Below are positions 43,301 through 51,686 of a stretch of DNA of 64,000 nt, in pieces (within the stretch, counting starts at the first letter, position 1; every line of letters starts with the position of its first letter). The stretch covers positions 62,001 to 126,000 of the forward strand of contig CAWAFQ010000003.1 of assembly GCA_963781345.1 (NCBI GenBank), written 5' to 3'. The notes beneath the pieces were generated by a model. The model ran no database searches. It saw only the letters and a program-made list of their open reading frames with translations, and was not told the DNA's origin. The DNA comes from JBBRHQ01 sp963781345 (lineage in GTDB: Bacteria; Actinomycetota; Thermoleophilia; Solirubrobacterales; 70-9). The position numbers and the translations under genes are program-made.

Positions 43301-43328
43301 CGGGGATTGGCAGCTGGCCCAACTGCAT
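40327..43328 (-). CDS. Alpha/beta hydrolase (PhaC-like)-acyl-CoA synthetase fusion, frame-disrupted
   Basis: Two reading frames join into one product of about 1000 residues. Frame one starts with ATG 43328 (MQLGQLPIPAAIAGPVARLG) and runs through PVLLVPPLMLSAEVYDVSPG and ADPWVVDFGSPEREEGG. At a run of six G on the coding strand (42949-42954) the homologous sequence moves to the next frame (LERNLADHVVAVSDAVARV, then the lipase box GGYSQGGMFCYQAA). The C-terminal 550 residues are an AMP-binding domain (GLLLDERAERAPDEVFFLFE, WAATEGEAI). The layout matches the long PhaC-like/acyl-CoA synthetase proteins of mycobacteria and relatives. Nucleophile is Ser, not the Cys of PHA synthases. One missing G restores the frame, so a sequencing error, a mutation or -1 frameshifting on GGGGGGC are all possible. 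Confidence 0.8.
42948..42955 (-). other. Homopolymer frameshift site (six G, slippery-type heptamer G-GGG-GGC)
   Basis: On the coding strand the zero-frame codons are GAG GAG GGG GGC TCG. A -1 shift re-reads one G and continues CTC GAG, which is the frame encoding the rest of the hydrolase domain. The heptamer fits the X-XXY-YYZ pattern, but a one-base deletion or a homopolymer error gives the same result. Confidence 0.6.
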
Positions 43329-43356
43329 CGGGCCAGCCTAGATCAGCGCGGCTGCC

Positions 43357-44436
43357 TCAGTCCTGCAGGAACGGCGGCACTTCGATGTCGTCGTCGCTGA
43401 CCCGGAGGTTGCGGATGTCGGTGTCGTCGGCCGAGATCCGCGGGCGGCTCTCGTAGCGGCGCCGGACGCGCTGGGGGGAGCGGGCGAGGAGCTCGAAGCC
43501 CTCGAAGCCGGTGGCGATCACGGTGACGCGGAGCTCGTCGCGCATCGACTGGTCGACGACCGAGCCGAAGATGATGTTGGCGTTGTCGTCGGCCTCGGCC
43601 TGGATCAGCTTCGCCGCCTCGTTGACCTCGAACAGACCGAGGTCCTCGGGGCCGGTGATGTTGAGGAGCATCCCGGTGGCCCCCTTGATCGACTCCTCGA
43701 TCAGGGGTGAGGTGATCGCCGCCTTGGCAGCGTCGACAGCGCGGGACTCGCCGGATGCGGTGCCCACCCCCATCAGCGCCGAGCCGGCGTCGCGCATGAT
43801 CGTGCGGACGTCGGCGAAGTCGAGGTTGATCAGGCCGGGGATCGTGATCAGGTCGGTGATGCCCTGCACACCCTGGCGGAGGATGTCATCGGCCTGGCGG
43901 AATGCCTCGAGCACGCTGGTGCGGCGCTCGACCGCTTGCAGCAGCTTCTCATTGGGGACGATGATCAGGGTGTCGACGTTGTTGCGCAGCTTCTCGATTC
44001 CCTCGAGCGCCTGCTGCATCCGTCGCTTCCCCTCGAACTCGAAGGGCTTGGTGACCGCGCCGACCGTCAGTGCGCCGATCTCCTCCTTGGCGATCTCGGC
44101 GATGATCGGAGCCGATCCGGTGCCGGTGCCGCCGCCCTCGCCGGCGGTGACGAAGACCATGTCGGCGCCCTTGAGCGCCTCCTTGATCTCGTCGCGGCTC
44201 TCCGCCGCAGCTCCGGCCCCGACCTCGGGGTTGCCTCCCGCACCGAGGCCTCGGGTCAGATCCTGGCCGATCGAGAGCTTGATGTCGGCGTCGCAGGCCT
44301 GAAGCGCCTGAGCGTCAGTGTTGACGGCGACGAACTCGACCCCGCGGATTCCCGCGTCGACCATCCGGCTGACTGCATTGGTGCCACCGCCGCCGGCACC
44401 GACGACCTTGATCACCGCTAGGTAAGTTGATTCCAT
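43357..44436 (-). CDS. ftsZ: Cell division GTPase FtsZ
   Basis: 359 residues. The tubulin GTP loop GEGGGTGTGSAPIIAEIA, KVVGAGGGGTNAVSRMV at the N-terminus and the T7 loop NLDFADVRTIM are intact. The short linker and C-terminal peptide DDDIEVPPFLQD match the conserved tail that binds SepF/FtsA-type partners; no ftsA is present in the cluster. FtsZ forms the division ring. ATG 44436 with AGGA eight bases upstream. It has its own promoter (44547-44575) and a 332-bp upstream gap, so it can be expressed apart from the rest of the dcw cluster. Confidence 0.98.
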   Translation of the reverse strand: MESTYLAVIKVVGAGGGGTNAVSRMVDAGIRGVEFVAVNTDAQALQACDADIKLSIGQDLTRGLGAGGNPEVGAGAAAESRDEIKEALKGADMVFVTAGEGGGTGTGSAPIIAEIAKEEIGALTVGAVTKPFEFEGKRRMQQALEGIEKLRNNVDTLIIVPNEKLLQAVERRTSVLEAFRQADDILRQGVQGITDLITIPGLINLDFADVRTIMRDAGSALMGVGTASGESRAVDAAKAAITSPLIEESIKGATGMLLNITGPEDLGLFEVNEAAKLIQAEADDNANIIFGSVVDQSMRDELRVTVIATGFEGFELLARSPQRVRRRYESRPRISADDTDIRNLRVSDDDIEVPPFLQD

Positions 44437-44768
44437 CTCCCGATTCCTATCGACTGCCTACTGATTGAGTTGAGCCTTTGTTCCGTCCGAGGCTTCAGCG
44501 ATGCTTGAAGGTTGGACCCTTCGTTGAAACCCAGCAAATTGGGCTCAACGTAGGGCATCTGGGGGCCTCTGTCAAACCCGCGAAACGCATCCTGCAAGAG
44601 CCAAGTCTGGATCCTTACTTGAGACTTTGCCCATTCTGACCCTCAGGTCGAGGGTTTGCGAAAGGCGGCGAGAGAAGGGTTCCGCGGACCCGCAATACGG
44701 CTTGCCAAAGCCAGATCGAGCCCGGCCTGGGCCCCCGGCGCGACCCCGGCCCCGGCCTTGGTCAGGCC
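44437..44768. other. 332-bp ftsQ-ftsZ intergenic region
   Basis: Lower in GC than its surroundings near ftsZ. It contains the minus-strand ftsZ promoter, an inverted repeat GTTGAGCC/GGCTCAAC (44469-44476 and 44542-44549) whose distal arm overlaps the -10 element, small hairpins in the likely leader (GAAGG/CCTTC near 44507-44522; CTTCA/TGAAG near 44493-44509), and a CCCTC/GAGGG hairpin at 44640-44654. The part 44655-44768 next to ftsQ is GC-rich with no gene that I can support. Confidence 0.6.
44547..44575 (-). promoter_or_regulatory. ftsZ promoter, TTGACA-N17-TACGTT
   Basis: On the minus strand TTGACA (44575-44570) is followed by a 17-bp spacer and TACGTT (44552-44547), a consensus -35 and a TAnnnT-type -10 as used by actinobacterial housekeeping sigma factors. 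The predicted start is near 44540, giving a leader of about 100 nt. Confidence 0.75.
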
Positions 44769-45560
44769 TCAGGGTGCAGACGGCAGAGCGTGGCCGGCGC
44801 CGCCGACGGCGGGACGCTCGGGTGAGGTGAGGTCTACATAATCGAGCGCAGTGAGGCTCGGGTCGGCGAGAACGGCCGCCGCGGAGCGCCACTTCCGGGC
44901 CGCCCGGGCGGGGCTGCCGAAGCGCAACTGGATCCCCCCGTCGAGGACGACATCGACACCGCTCTCACCGTAGAAGCTGCGCCCGACGTAGGGCTGCAGA
45001 GCCGCCGGCGCGGCGCCAAGCACCAGCGCCTGATCGAGCCCGGTGCCGACCAGACGGGCGCGCCTCGGCGCCTCAGAGAGGGGAAGCCGCGGAAGGTCGA
45101 GTCCATCGGTGGCGACTGAGCGCATGATCGCCCCGTCGGCGGCGACCACCACCGCGTCGGAGCCGGCGCCGATCTGGGCAGCAGGGCGGCGCTCGACCAC
45201 CCGGATCGTGAGCCCGTCCGGGAAGTGCGGCTCGGCGCTGACCGAGCGCACGAGCGGGTAGTCGGCGACGGCGCGCTCGAGCAGCTGCGGCTGAACGTGA
45301 AGCGTCGTCATCTGCCCCGCCGCCCGGCGCAGCGATCGCTCCACCGCCGCGGCGTCCGGAGAGCCCGGCGAGATGCCTTCGACCTCGACCTTGCTGACCG
45401 CGACGAGTCCCGAGTCGCGGAACCAGAACATGTAGCCGGCTCCGATCACCGCAAGCGCGAGCGCCGCGATCAGGAGCCGCCGGCGCTGACCCCCACGCGA
45501 GCGGTGCCTGCGCCGCTCCCGCGGGCGAAGCAGGGAGACGGCGTCGGCGAGTGCGCTCAC
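44769..45560 (-). CDS. ftsQ: Cell division protein FtsQ
   Basis: 263 residues. A basic cytosolic N-terminus (RPRERRRHRSRGGQRRR), one membrane helix (LLIAALALAVIGAGYMFWF, about residues 33-51), then the POTRA domain (LVAVSKVEVEGISPGSPDAA) and the FtsQ beta domain (YPLVRSVSAEPHFPDGLTIRVVERRPAA, seen in parts). It links FtsL/FtsB and peptidoglycan synthesis in the divisome. GTG 45560 overlaps the murB stop (GTGA); upstream sequence in frame is murB shadow. Confidence 0.9.
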   Translation of the reverse strand: MSALADAVSLLRPRERRRHRSRGGQRRRLLIAALALAVIGAGYMFWFRDSGLVAVSKVEVEGISPGSPDAAAVERSLRRAAGQMTTLHVQPQLLERAVADYPLVRSVSAEPHFPDGLTIRVVERRPAAQIGAGSDAVVVAADGAIMRSVATDGLDLPRLPLSEAPRRARLVGTGLDQALVLGAAPAALQPYVGRSFYGESGVDVVLDGGIQLRFGSPARAARKWRSAAAVLADPSLTALDYVDLTSPERPAVGGAGHALPSAP

Positions 45561-46498
45561 CGGCTCGCCCCGAGGTCCCAACCGCGCGGCCACTCGACCT
45601 TGCCCAGCACCTGCACCTCGGGCTCGAGGACGATCCCGGTGCGCTCGTGGACGCGCCGCCGGCCCTCGGCCATCAGCTCGAGGATGTCGGCGGTCGTCGC
45701 GTCGCCGGTGTTCTCGACGAAGTTCGCGTGCTTCAGCGAGAAGCGGGCGCCGCCGTGCGGCATTCCCCGGCATCCCGCCTCCTCCAGGAGCCTGCCGGCG
45801 GTGCGGCCCTCGGCCGCGGGCTCATCCGGGTTCTTGAAGGTCGAGCCAAAGGTCTTGATCCCCGAGGGCTGCGCCACGCGTCTGCGCTCGCGCATCTGCT
45901 CGAGCGTCTCGCGGATCGAGTCCGGCTCGGCGGCCGCCAGCCGAAACGAGGCGCGCGAGACGATCTCGCCCTCGCCTAGATTCGAGTGACGGTAGGAGAA
46001 GTCGAGTTGTTCGGGCTGACGACGCTCGCGCCCCGACGCCGTGCAGACGTCAACCCACTCGAGCACCCGGGCCAGCTGGCCCCCGTAGGCGTTGGCGTTC
46101 ATCCTCACCGCACCACCCGCGCTGCCGGGGATGTTGACGCCGAACTCGATTCCCGAGAGCCCCCAGCCGGCGGCCTTCGCCGAGACCGACGGGAGCCTGG
46201 CTCCACCGCCGCAGATGATCCTGCGACCATCGCGCTCGATCGCCGCCAGCTCACCGTCGAGCTTGATCGCAAGTCCTCTGAATCCGTCATCGGCTACAAG
46301 CAGGTTCGATCCCGAGCCGAGCACTCCTACCGCGACCCCGGCCGATTCGGCCCAGCCGAGCAGCTCCACAAGCTCCTCCTCGCCGCCGGGCCGGGCGAAG
46401 AAGTCCGCCGGGCCGCCGGTGCGAACCGTGGTCAGCCGTGCCAGCGGGTGGTTGCGCTCGATCCCCCGAGGGAGCCTCTCAGCCCCACCCGCGCTCAC
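45557..46498 (-). CDS. murB: UDP-N-acetylenolpyruvoylglucosamine reductase
   Basis: 313 residues, FAD enzyme of the shorter type II class: LTTVRTGGPADFFA, VLGSGSNLLVADDGFRG (FAD binding), GIEFGVNIPGSAGGAVRMNA and MPHGGARFSLKHANFVEN with the catalytic Ser. It reduces the enolpyruvyl group to make UDP-MurNAc. GTG 46498 overlaps the murC stop. Confidence 0.96.
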   Translation of the reverse strand: MSAGGAERLPRGIERNHPLARLTTVRTGGPADFFARPGGEEELVELLGWAESAGVAVGVLGSGSNLLVADDGFRGLAIKLDGELAAIERDGRRIICGGGARLPSVSAKAAGWGLSGIEFGVNIPGSAGGAVRMNANAYGGQLARVLEWVDVCTASGRERRQPEQLDFSYRHSNLGEGEIVSRASFRLAAAEPDSIRETLEQMRERRRVAQPSGIKTFGSTFKNPDEPAAEGRTAGRLLEEAGCRGMPHGGARFSLKHANFVENTGDATTADILELMAEGRRRVHERTGIVLEPEVQVLGKVEWPRGWDLGASR

Positions 46499-47805
46499 GC
46501 CCCGTCCTCCTCGACGAGTCGCCCGGCGAGCTCGGAGATGTCGCCGGCGCCGATCGTGACGATGATCTCCCCCTGGCGCAGACGCGGGCCGAGCACGCCC
46601 GCCGCCCGCTCGACGTCGACGAGCCACCAGACCGGGCGACCGCCGCAGCACTCCGCCGCGGCCTCGGCGACGCTGAGCCCGCTGACGCCGGCCAGCTCCC
46701 CGACCGGCTCCTCCCGGGCCGGGTATACGTCGAGCACGCCGACCTCGTCGGCGACGCAGAGGGCAGCGCCGAACTCGTGGGCGAGCGCCTTCGTCCTCGA
46801 GTACAGGTGGGGCTGAAAGACGGCGATCAGCCGCTTCGGCCCGAGGCCGCGGAGCGCCTCGAGAGCCGCGCGCACCTCGGTCGGGTGATGGCCGTAGTCG
46901 TCATACACCCGTGCCCCGGACCTGGTCCCGCGCAGCTCGAGGCGACGGCGCACCCCCGGAAAGCCGGCGAGGCTCTCCGCCGCGGCGCCGGCATCGGCTC
47001 CGGCCAGCTCGATCGCGGCCAGGGCGGCGCGGGCGTTGAGAAGGTTGTGGGCCCCGGGGACCTCGAGCGGGAGCTGCTCCGGGCCGGGGTTTCCCGAGTC
47101 GAAGACGACAGCCTCACGGCCCTCGGTGAGCCCGCCGAGGTCGCCCGCCGCCGGGACCGCGACAGCTCGCGCCGGCGCGACGAAGCGCTCGAAGGCGTCG
47201 CGGAGCTCGGCCAGCGAGCCCCAGCGGGAGTGATGGTCCATCTCGAGGTTGGTGACCACCGCCACCTCGGGCTCGAGCCGGAGGAAGCTCGCATCGCTCT
47301 CGTCCGCCTCGGCCACGACCCAATCTCCGCCGCCCCAGCCGCAGTTCGCGGCCTCCCCCTGCGGCCCGACCCCCGGGACCTCGCCGCCGACGAAGAAGGC
47401 CGGATCCAGACCCCGGGCACGCATCGCCCAGACGATCATCGCCGTCGTCGTCGTCTTGCCATGGGTTCCCGCGACCGCGATCAGGCGCTTCTGGGAGCAG
47501 AGCTGCGCCAGCAGCTCGCCCCTGTGGATCACCACCGCCCCCCGCTCCCGAGCCAGCGCCAGCTCTGGGTTGTCCTCGCCGATCGCGGTCGAGACGACGA
47601 CCTCCGCACCCTCGGGGAGGTTGGCTGCCTCGTGGCCGACCACCGGCTCGATGCCCGCTTCGCGAAGGCGCCTGAGATAGGTGGAGTCGGCTCGGTCGCT
47701 GCCGCTCACGGTCGCGCCGAGGGAGTGGCAGACGAGCGCGAGGCCGCTCATGCCGGCGCCGCCGGCACCGATGAAGTGGAGGTGTCTCTGTTTCCAGTCG
47801 GGCAT
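46495..47805 (-). CDS. murC: UDP-N-acetylmuramate-L-alanine ligase
   Basis: 436 residues, Mur ligase fold: HFIGAGGAGMSGLALV (UDP-sugar binding), ATP loop AVAGTHGKTTTTAMI, VVAEADESDASFLRLEP, TNLEMDHHSRWGS and VYDDYGHHPTEVRAAL. It adds L-Ala to UDP-MurNAc. ATG at 47805, 39 bp after murG. Confidence 0.97.
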   Translation of the reverse strand: MPDWKQRHLHFIGAGGAGMSGLALVCHSLGATVSGSDRADSTYLRRLREAGIEPVVGHEAANLPEGAEVVVSTAIGEDNPELALARERGAVVIHRGELLAQLCSQKRLIAVAGTHGKTTTTAMIVWAMRARGLDPAFFVGGEVPGVGPQGEAANCGWGGGDWVVAEADESDASFLRLEPEVAVVTNLEMDHHSRWGSLAELRDAFERFVAPARAVAVPAAGDLGGLTEGREAVVFDSGNPGPEQLPLEVPGAHNLLNARAALAAIELAGADAGAAAESLAGFPGVRRRLELRGTRSGARVYDDYGHHPTEVRAALEALRGLGPKRLIAVFQPHLYSRTKALAHEFGAALCVADEVGVLDVYPAREEPVGELAGVSGLSVAEAAAECCGGRPVWWLVDVERAAGVLGPRLRQGEIIVTIGAGDISELAGRLVEEDGA

Positions 47806-47844
47806 GGGTTCAGCGGGCGCAGCGCGGGTTGCGAAGAGCCGAGG

Positions 47845-48936
47845 TCATTGTGGGATCGCTCCAAGGACCTCGTCAGCTGTGCGGCTCGCGGCGTCGGGGC
47901 GGGCAAGGGCCCGAGACGCGGCCGACATCTCCCTCAGCCTCTGCGGGTCGCTGAGGATGGCGCCGACATCGTTGCGGAGCCGCTCGGGGGAGAGCTGGTC
48001 GTCGGCGAGGATCACGGCGGCACCGGCCGCCGCCATCCAGCGGGCGTTGGATGCCTGGTGGTCTGCGGTCGCGTGCGGGTATGGGACCAGCAGAGCCGGG
48101 CGACCGGCGGCGGTCACCTCGAAAATCGAGCCGCCCGCGCGACCGAGGACGAGGTCGCAGGCGGCGAGGGAGTCGCCGAGGTCGGGCTCGTACTCCAGCA
48201 GGGTGTAGGCGGGCGGGCGGGCCGCCGCGATCCGCTCGTGCAGCTCGGGGTAGTCGCGGCTGCCGGCGATGTGGATGACGTGAAACCCGCGCTCGCCCGC
48301 TGTGGCGAACGCATCCAGCGCGGCGAGGTTGACCGAGCGCGCACCCTGGCTGCCCCCGACGACCAGCAGGCAGCGCTCGCCCTCGCCGATCCCGAACCGT
48401 GCCCGCGCGGCCGCCGGGTCGGCCTCGAGCACCGCCGCAGGAACCGGCCTTCCGGTGACCAGATAGGGCTCGCCCACGCGGCCGGGGATCTCGAATGCGA
48501 GGCAGACCCGCCGGGCGCGGCCCGCGAGCAGCCTGTTGGCGAGGCCGAGGTGGCTGTCGGCCTCCGTCAGCACCAGTGGCGTGCGCAGCGACACCGCGGC
48601 AAGACCGACCGGGCCGGCGACAAACCCCCCACCCCCCATGACCACGTCGGCGCGCCGCCGCCTCAGGGCACCCCTGGCCGTCCCGACAGCCCGCAGCGCC
48701 CGGGCAGACGCGGCAACAGCGCGCAGCGGGCGGCGGCGATCGATTCCGGAGACGTCGACGAAGTCGATCTCGTACCCGGCGGCCGGAACCAGATCGGCCT
48801 CGATCCGCTCGCGGGTGCCGATGAAGGAGACCGAGGCCCCCCTACTGCGAAGCTCTTCGGCGACCGCCATGGCCGGCACGACGTGGCCGGCCGTTCCGCC
48901 CGCCGCTATCACGACTCTTGGCACCCTTGGCACCAC
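47845..48936 (-). CDS. murG: UDP-GlcNAc:lipid I N-acetylglucosaminyltransferase MurG
   Basis: 363 residues, GT-B fold: VVIAAGGTAGHVVPAMAVAEEL, the VMGGGGFVAGPVGLAA loop, LLVVGGSQGARSVNLAA and the LGRAGGSIFEVTAAGRPALLVP donor site. It makes lipid II at the inner membrane face. The start is the GTG at 48936, eight bases after AAGGAG (48950-48945). This makes it overlap the 3' end of ftsW by 95 bases. Longer starts at 48975 and 49002 lack such a ribosome-binding site. Confidence 0.96.
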   Translation of the reverse strand: MVPRVPRVVIAAGGTAGHVVPAMAVAEELRSRGASVSFIGTRERIEADLVPAAGYEIDFVDVSGIDRRRPLRAVAASARALRAVGTARGALRRRRADVVMGGGGFVAGPVGLAAVSLRTPLVLTEADSHLGLANRLLAGRARRVCLAFEIPGRVGEPYLVTGRPVPAAVLEADPAAARARFGIGEGERCLLVVGGSQGARSVNLAALDAFATAGERGFHVIHIAGSRDYPELHERIAAARPPAYTLLEYEPDLGDSLAACDLVLGRAGGSIFEVTAAGRPALLVPYPHATADHQASNARWMAAAGAAVILADDQLSPERLRNDVGAILSDPQRLREMSAASRALARPDAASRTADEVLGAIPQ

Positions 48937-50263
48937 TGGATCGGCTCCTTCCGCGCGGCGCTCTGCGCCCGCCATCGACGATCCGCAGTTTGCCAGCGCC
49001 ACCCGCGGCTGCGGTCCGAGGCTTGGCGCGGCCGCGCTTCTTCGGTGTCCTCGCGGCCGCGGGCCGCTTCGTCGCCGAGCGCCGCGACGAGCTCGCCGCG
49101 GGCCTGCCGAGCGCCGCCGTGGCCCTGCCGCCCCGGGCGATGTTGAGGATCAGCCCGACCGCGGCAAGGCTGACCAGGAGGCTGCTGTTGCCGTAGGAGA
49201 CGAACGGCAGCGGGACCCCGGTCAGCGGCGCCAAACCCATCACCGCGAAGAGGTTGATCACGGCCTGCGAGAGGATCAGGGCGGTGAGCCCCGCCGCCAG
49301 CAGCTTGCCGTAGGAGTCCTTGGCCCTCTGCGCGACCCTGAACCCCGCGTAGCCGAAGAGGCAGAAGAGCCCGGCGACGCCGGTGATCCCGACCAGGCCG
49401 ATCTCCTCGCCGATGACCGCGGCGATCATGTCGGTATGGGCCTCGGGCAGGTAGTAGGCCTTCTGCACCCCGTTTCCGATTCCGGTGCCGAAGAGGCCGC
49501 CGGAGCCGAGAGCGATCTTCGCCTGAAGCGCCTGGAACCCCGATCCCGCGGTGTCCGCGCCCGGGTTGAGGAATCCGATCAGGCGCTCCCGCCGGTACGG
49601 CTCGACGAGGATGATCAGGAGGATGACGCCCCCGAGCAAGGCCGCGATCAGGAGCAGGTCGCGCAGGCGGGCGCCGGCTGCGATCAGGGTCGCCGTCACC
49701 GCAAAGGTGGTGACCATCGCGGTCCCGAGGTCGGGCTCGACCACGATCAGGGCGCAGGCGAGCCCGACCACCATCAGGTAGGGAAGCATCCCCCCGATCG
49801 AGCGCGCCATCTTCGGCTTCGCCGCCAGCATGTGCGCGCCGTAGAGGATCAGCGTCACCTTCGCCAGCTCCGAGGGCTGGATCTGCAGGGCGCTGGGGCC
49901 GATCCAGCGGCTGGCGCCGTTCACCGTCGTCCCCGCCACCAGCACGGCGAGCAGGAGGAAGAAGGAGACGACCAGCAGCATCGGGGTCAGCCGGCGGATC
50001 GCCTGCAGCCCGTGCCGGGCAAGGACGTGCATGATCGCCAGCCCAATTGCGCCGAAGATGATCGTCCGCTTGAGGTAGAAGGTGCTGTTGGCGAGGCTGC
50101 CGTCGCTGAGGACCTGGGTGGTCGAGCTGGCCGAGAAGACCATCACCGCGCCGAACGCGAGCAGGCAGAGCGTCGCCGTCAGCAGCAGGTTGTACTCGGT
50201 CGAGAGAGCGGCGCGGCGGCGCGCCCTGCCCTTGCGCCAGCCGGCGACCGCCGGGACCCTCAT
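48842..50263 (-). CDS. ftsW: Lipid II polymerase/division SEDS protein FtsW
   Basis: 473 residues. Ten or so membrane helices with SEDS motifs: LLAFGAVMVFSASS, ASRWIGPSALQIQPSELAKV, VVEPDLGTAMVTT (catalytic Asp region), PEAHTDMIAAVIGEEIGLVG and GVPLPFVSYGNSSLLVSLAAVGL. The C-terminal 90 residues form a basic Arg/Lys/Gly-rich cytosolic tail; its last 31 codons are also the start of murG in another frame. It works with FtsI in septal peptidoglycan synthesis. ATG overlaps the murD stop (ATGA). Confidence 0.96.
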   Translation of the reverse strand: MRVPAVAGWRKGRARRRAALSTEYNLLLTATLCLLAFGAVMVFSASSTTQVLSDGSLANSTFYLKRTIIFGAIGLAIMHVLARHGLQAIRRLTPMLLVVSFFLLLAVLVAGTTVNGASRWIGPSALQIQPSELAKVTLILYGAHMLAAKPKMARSIGGMLPYLMVVGLACALIVVEPDLGTAMVTTFAVTATLIAAGARLRDLLLIAALLGGVILLIILVEPYRRERLIGFLNPGADTAGSGFQALQAKIALGSGGLFGTGIGNGVQKAYYLPEAHTDMIAAVIGEEIGLVGITGVAGLFCLFGYAGFRVAQRAKDSYGKLLAAGLTALILSQAVINLFAVMGLAPLTGVPLPFVSYGNSSLLVSLAAVGLILNIARGGRATAALGRPAASSSRRSATKRPAAARTPKKRGRAKPRTAAAGGAGKLRIVDGGRRAPRGRSRSSGAKGAKSRDSGGRNGRPRRAGHGGRRRASQ

Positions 50264-51627
50264 CGGAGGCCCTCGACGATCTCGCGGAAGCGCTCGCCGC
50301 GCTGCTCGAAGTCACGGAAGGAGTCAAAGCTCGCGCACGCCGGCGAGAGCAGGACGACATCCCCGGGCTCCGAGGCGGCCGCGGCGGCGCCGACTGCGTC
50401 GGCGAGGTCGGAGCAGCGGCTCACGGCGACACCGGCCTCGGCCGCCGGGCGCAGCGCCTGCGCGAGCGCGGGCGCGGCCTCACCAATCAGATACACGGCG
50501 TCGCAGCGCTCTCGTACCGGCCCGGCGAGGGGAGCAAAGTCCTCGCCCTTGAGGCTGCCGCCGAGGATCGCGTGAACACCTCCCTCGAAGGAGCGCAGGG
50601 CGACGGTGGCGGCCTCGACGTTGGTCGCCTTCGAGTCGTTGAAGTAGAGAACGCCGCCGATCTCGGCGACGCGCTCGAGCCGGTGCCGCACGCCGGCGAA
50701 GGTGCGCAGCCCCTCGCGGACGGCGTCGCGGTCGAGGCCCATCGCGATCGCTGCCGCGGCGGCCGCCATCGCGTTCTCGATGTTGTGGGCCCCGATCAGC
50801 CTCAGCTCGGAGGCTTCGAGCAGCGGCTCGCCGCCGGCGAAGATCGTGCCCGCGTGCAGCGAGACGTCGCAGCCCCCTTCGGCGCCTGCGCAGAACCGCA
50901 CCCGACGGGCGCAGCCCCCGAGGTCGACCCCCGCCAGCGCCGCCTCGTCGCCGTTGGTGACGGCGACGTCCTCGTTGGCCTGGTTGGCGAAGATCCGCAG
51001 CTTCGAGGAGAGATAGTCGGCCATCGTCCCGTGGCGGTCGAGGTGGTCGGCGGAGATGTTGAGGAAGACGGCGCACTCGGGCGCGAATGCATCCGTGTCC
51101 TCGAGCTGGAAGCTCGAGCACTCACAGACAACGGTGACGCCGGCGGCGATGTCTCCGGCCATCGAGGAGAGCGGCGTGCCGACGTTGCCGGCGACCGCAG
51201 CCGGCTCGCCGGCGGTCCGGTAGACGTGGCCGAGCAGCTCGGTGGTCGTCGTCTTGCCGTTGGTGCCGGTGACGGCGAGAAACCGGTTCGGGATCGCCCT
51301 CCAGGCGAGTTCGAGCTCGCCGAAGACCGGAATCCCCCGCCCCAGGGCCTCCGCGATCACCGCTGCTTGGCGCGGCACGCCGGGGCTCTTGACCACCGCC
51401 CGTACCCGCTGCAGATGCTCGATTCCTTGCCCATCCAGGCTGACTTCGACGCCCAGCCCCACAAGCCTTTCCACCCCCGCCGGCCTGCCCGAATCAACTC
51501 CGATCACCTCCTGCCCCCGAGCCAGCAGCATCTGCGCCACGGAAACCCCGGATCGCGCCAGCCCCACAACCAGAAACGGCCCCTCCGGCATCGCGGGTCG
51601 TGGCTTGATCGGTGGAGGATTACCCAT
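50260..51627 (-). CDS. murD: UDP-N-acetylmuramoylalanine-D-glutamate ligase
   Basis: 455 residues, Mur ligase: LVVGLARSGVSVAQMLLARG, VKSPGVPRQAAVI, ATP loop AVTGTNGKTTTTELLG, FLNISADHLDRHGTM, and FNDSKATNVEAATVAL. It adds D-Glu to the muramoyl peptide. ATG 51627 with AAAGGTGA a few bases upstream. The 168-bp gap before it (after mraY) holds structured element copy 1. Confidence 0.97.
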   Translation of the reverse strand: MGNPPPIKPRPAMPEGPFLVVGLARSGVSVAQMLLARGQEVIGVDSGRPAGVERLVGLGVEVSLDGQGIEHLQRVRAVVKSPGVPRQAAVIAEALGRGIPVFGELELAWRAIPNRFLAVTGTNGKTTTTELLGHVYRTAGEPAAVAGNVGTPLSSMAGDIAAGVTVVCECSSFQLEDTDAFAPECAVFLNISADHLDRHGTMADYLSSKLRIFANQANEDVAVTNGDEAALAGVDLGGCARRVRFCAGAEGGCDVSLHAGTIFAGGEPLLEASELRLIGAHNIENAMAAAAAAIAMGLDRDAVREGLRTFAGVRHRLERVAEIGGVLYFNDSKATNVEAATVALRSFEGGVHAILGGSLKGEDFAPLAGPVRERCDAVYLIGEAAPALAQALRPAAEAGVAVSRCSDLADAVGAAAAASEPGDVVLLSPACASFDSFRDFEQRGERFREIVEGLR

Positions 51628-51686
51628 GGATCACCTTTCGCTAACTCGGCCAAGGACCCTGTACGCGACCGCTCGGCACCCGTCAA

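Noticed and set aside
46438..49146. A 902-codon open frame on the plus strand, antisense to murC/murG
   Set aside because: Lies opposite well-identified mur genes; composition is Arg/Gly/Glu-rich with no domain, as expected for antisense frames in high-GC DNA.
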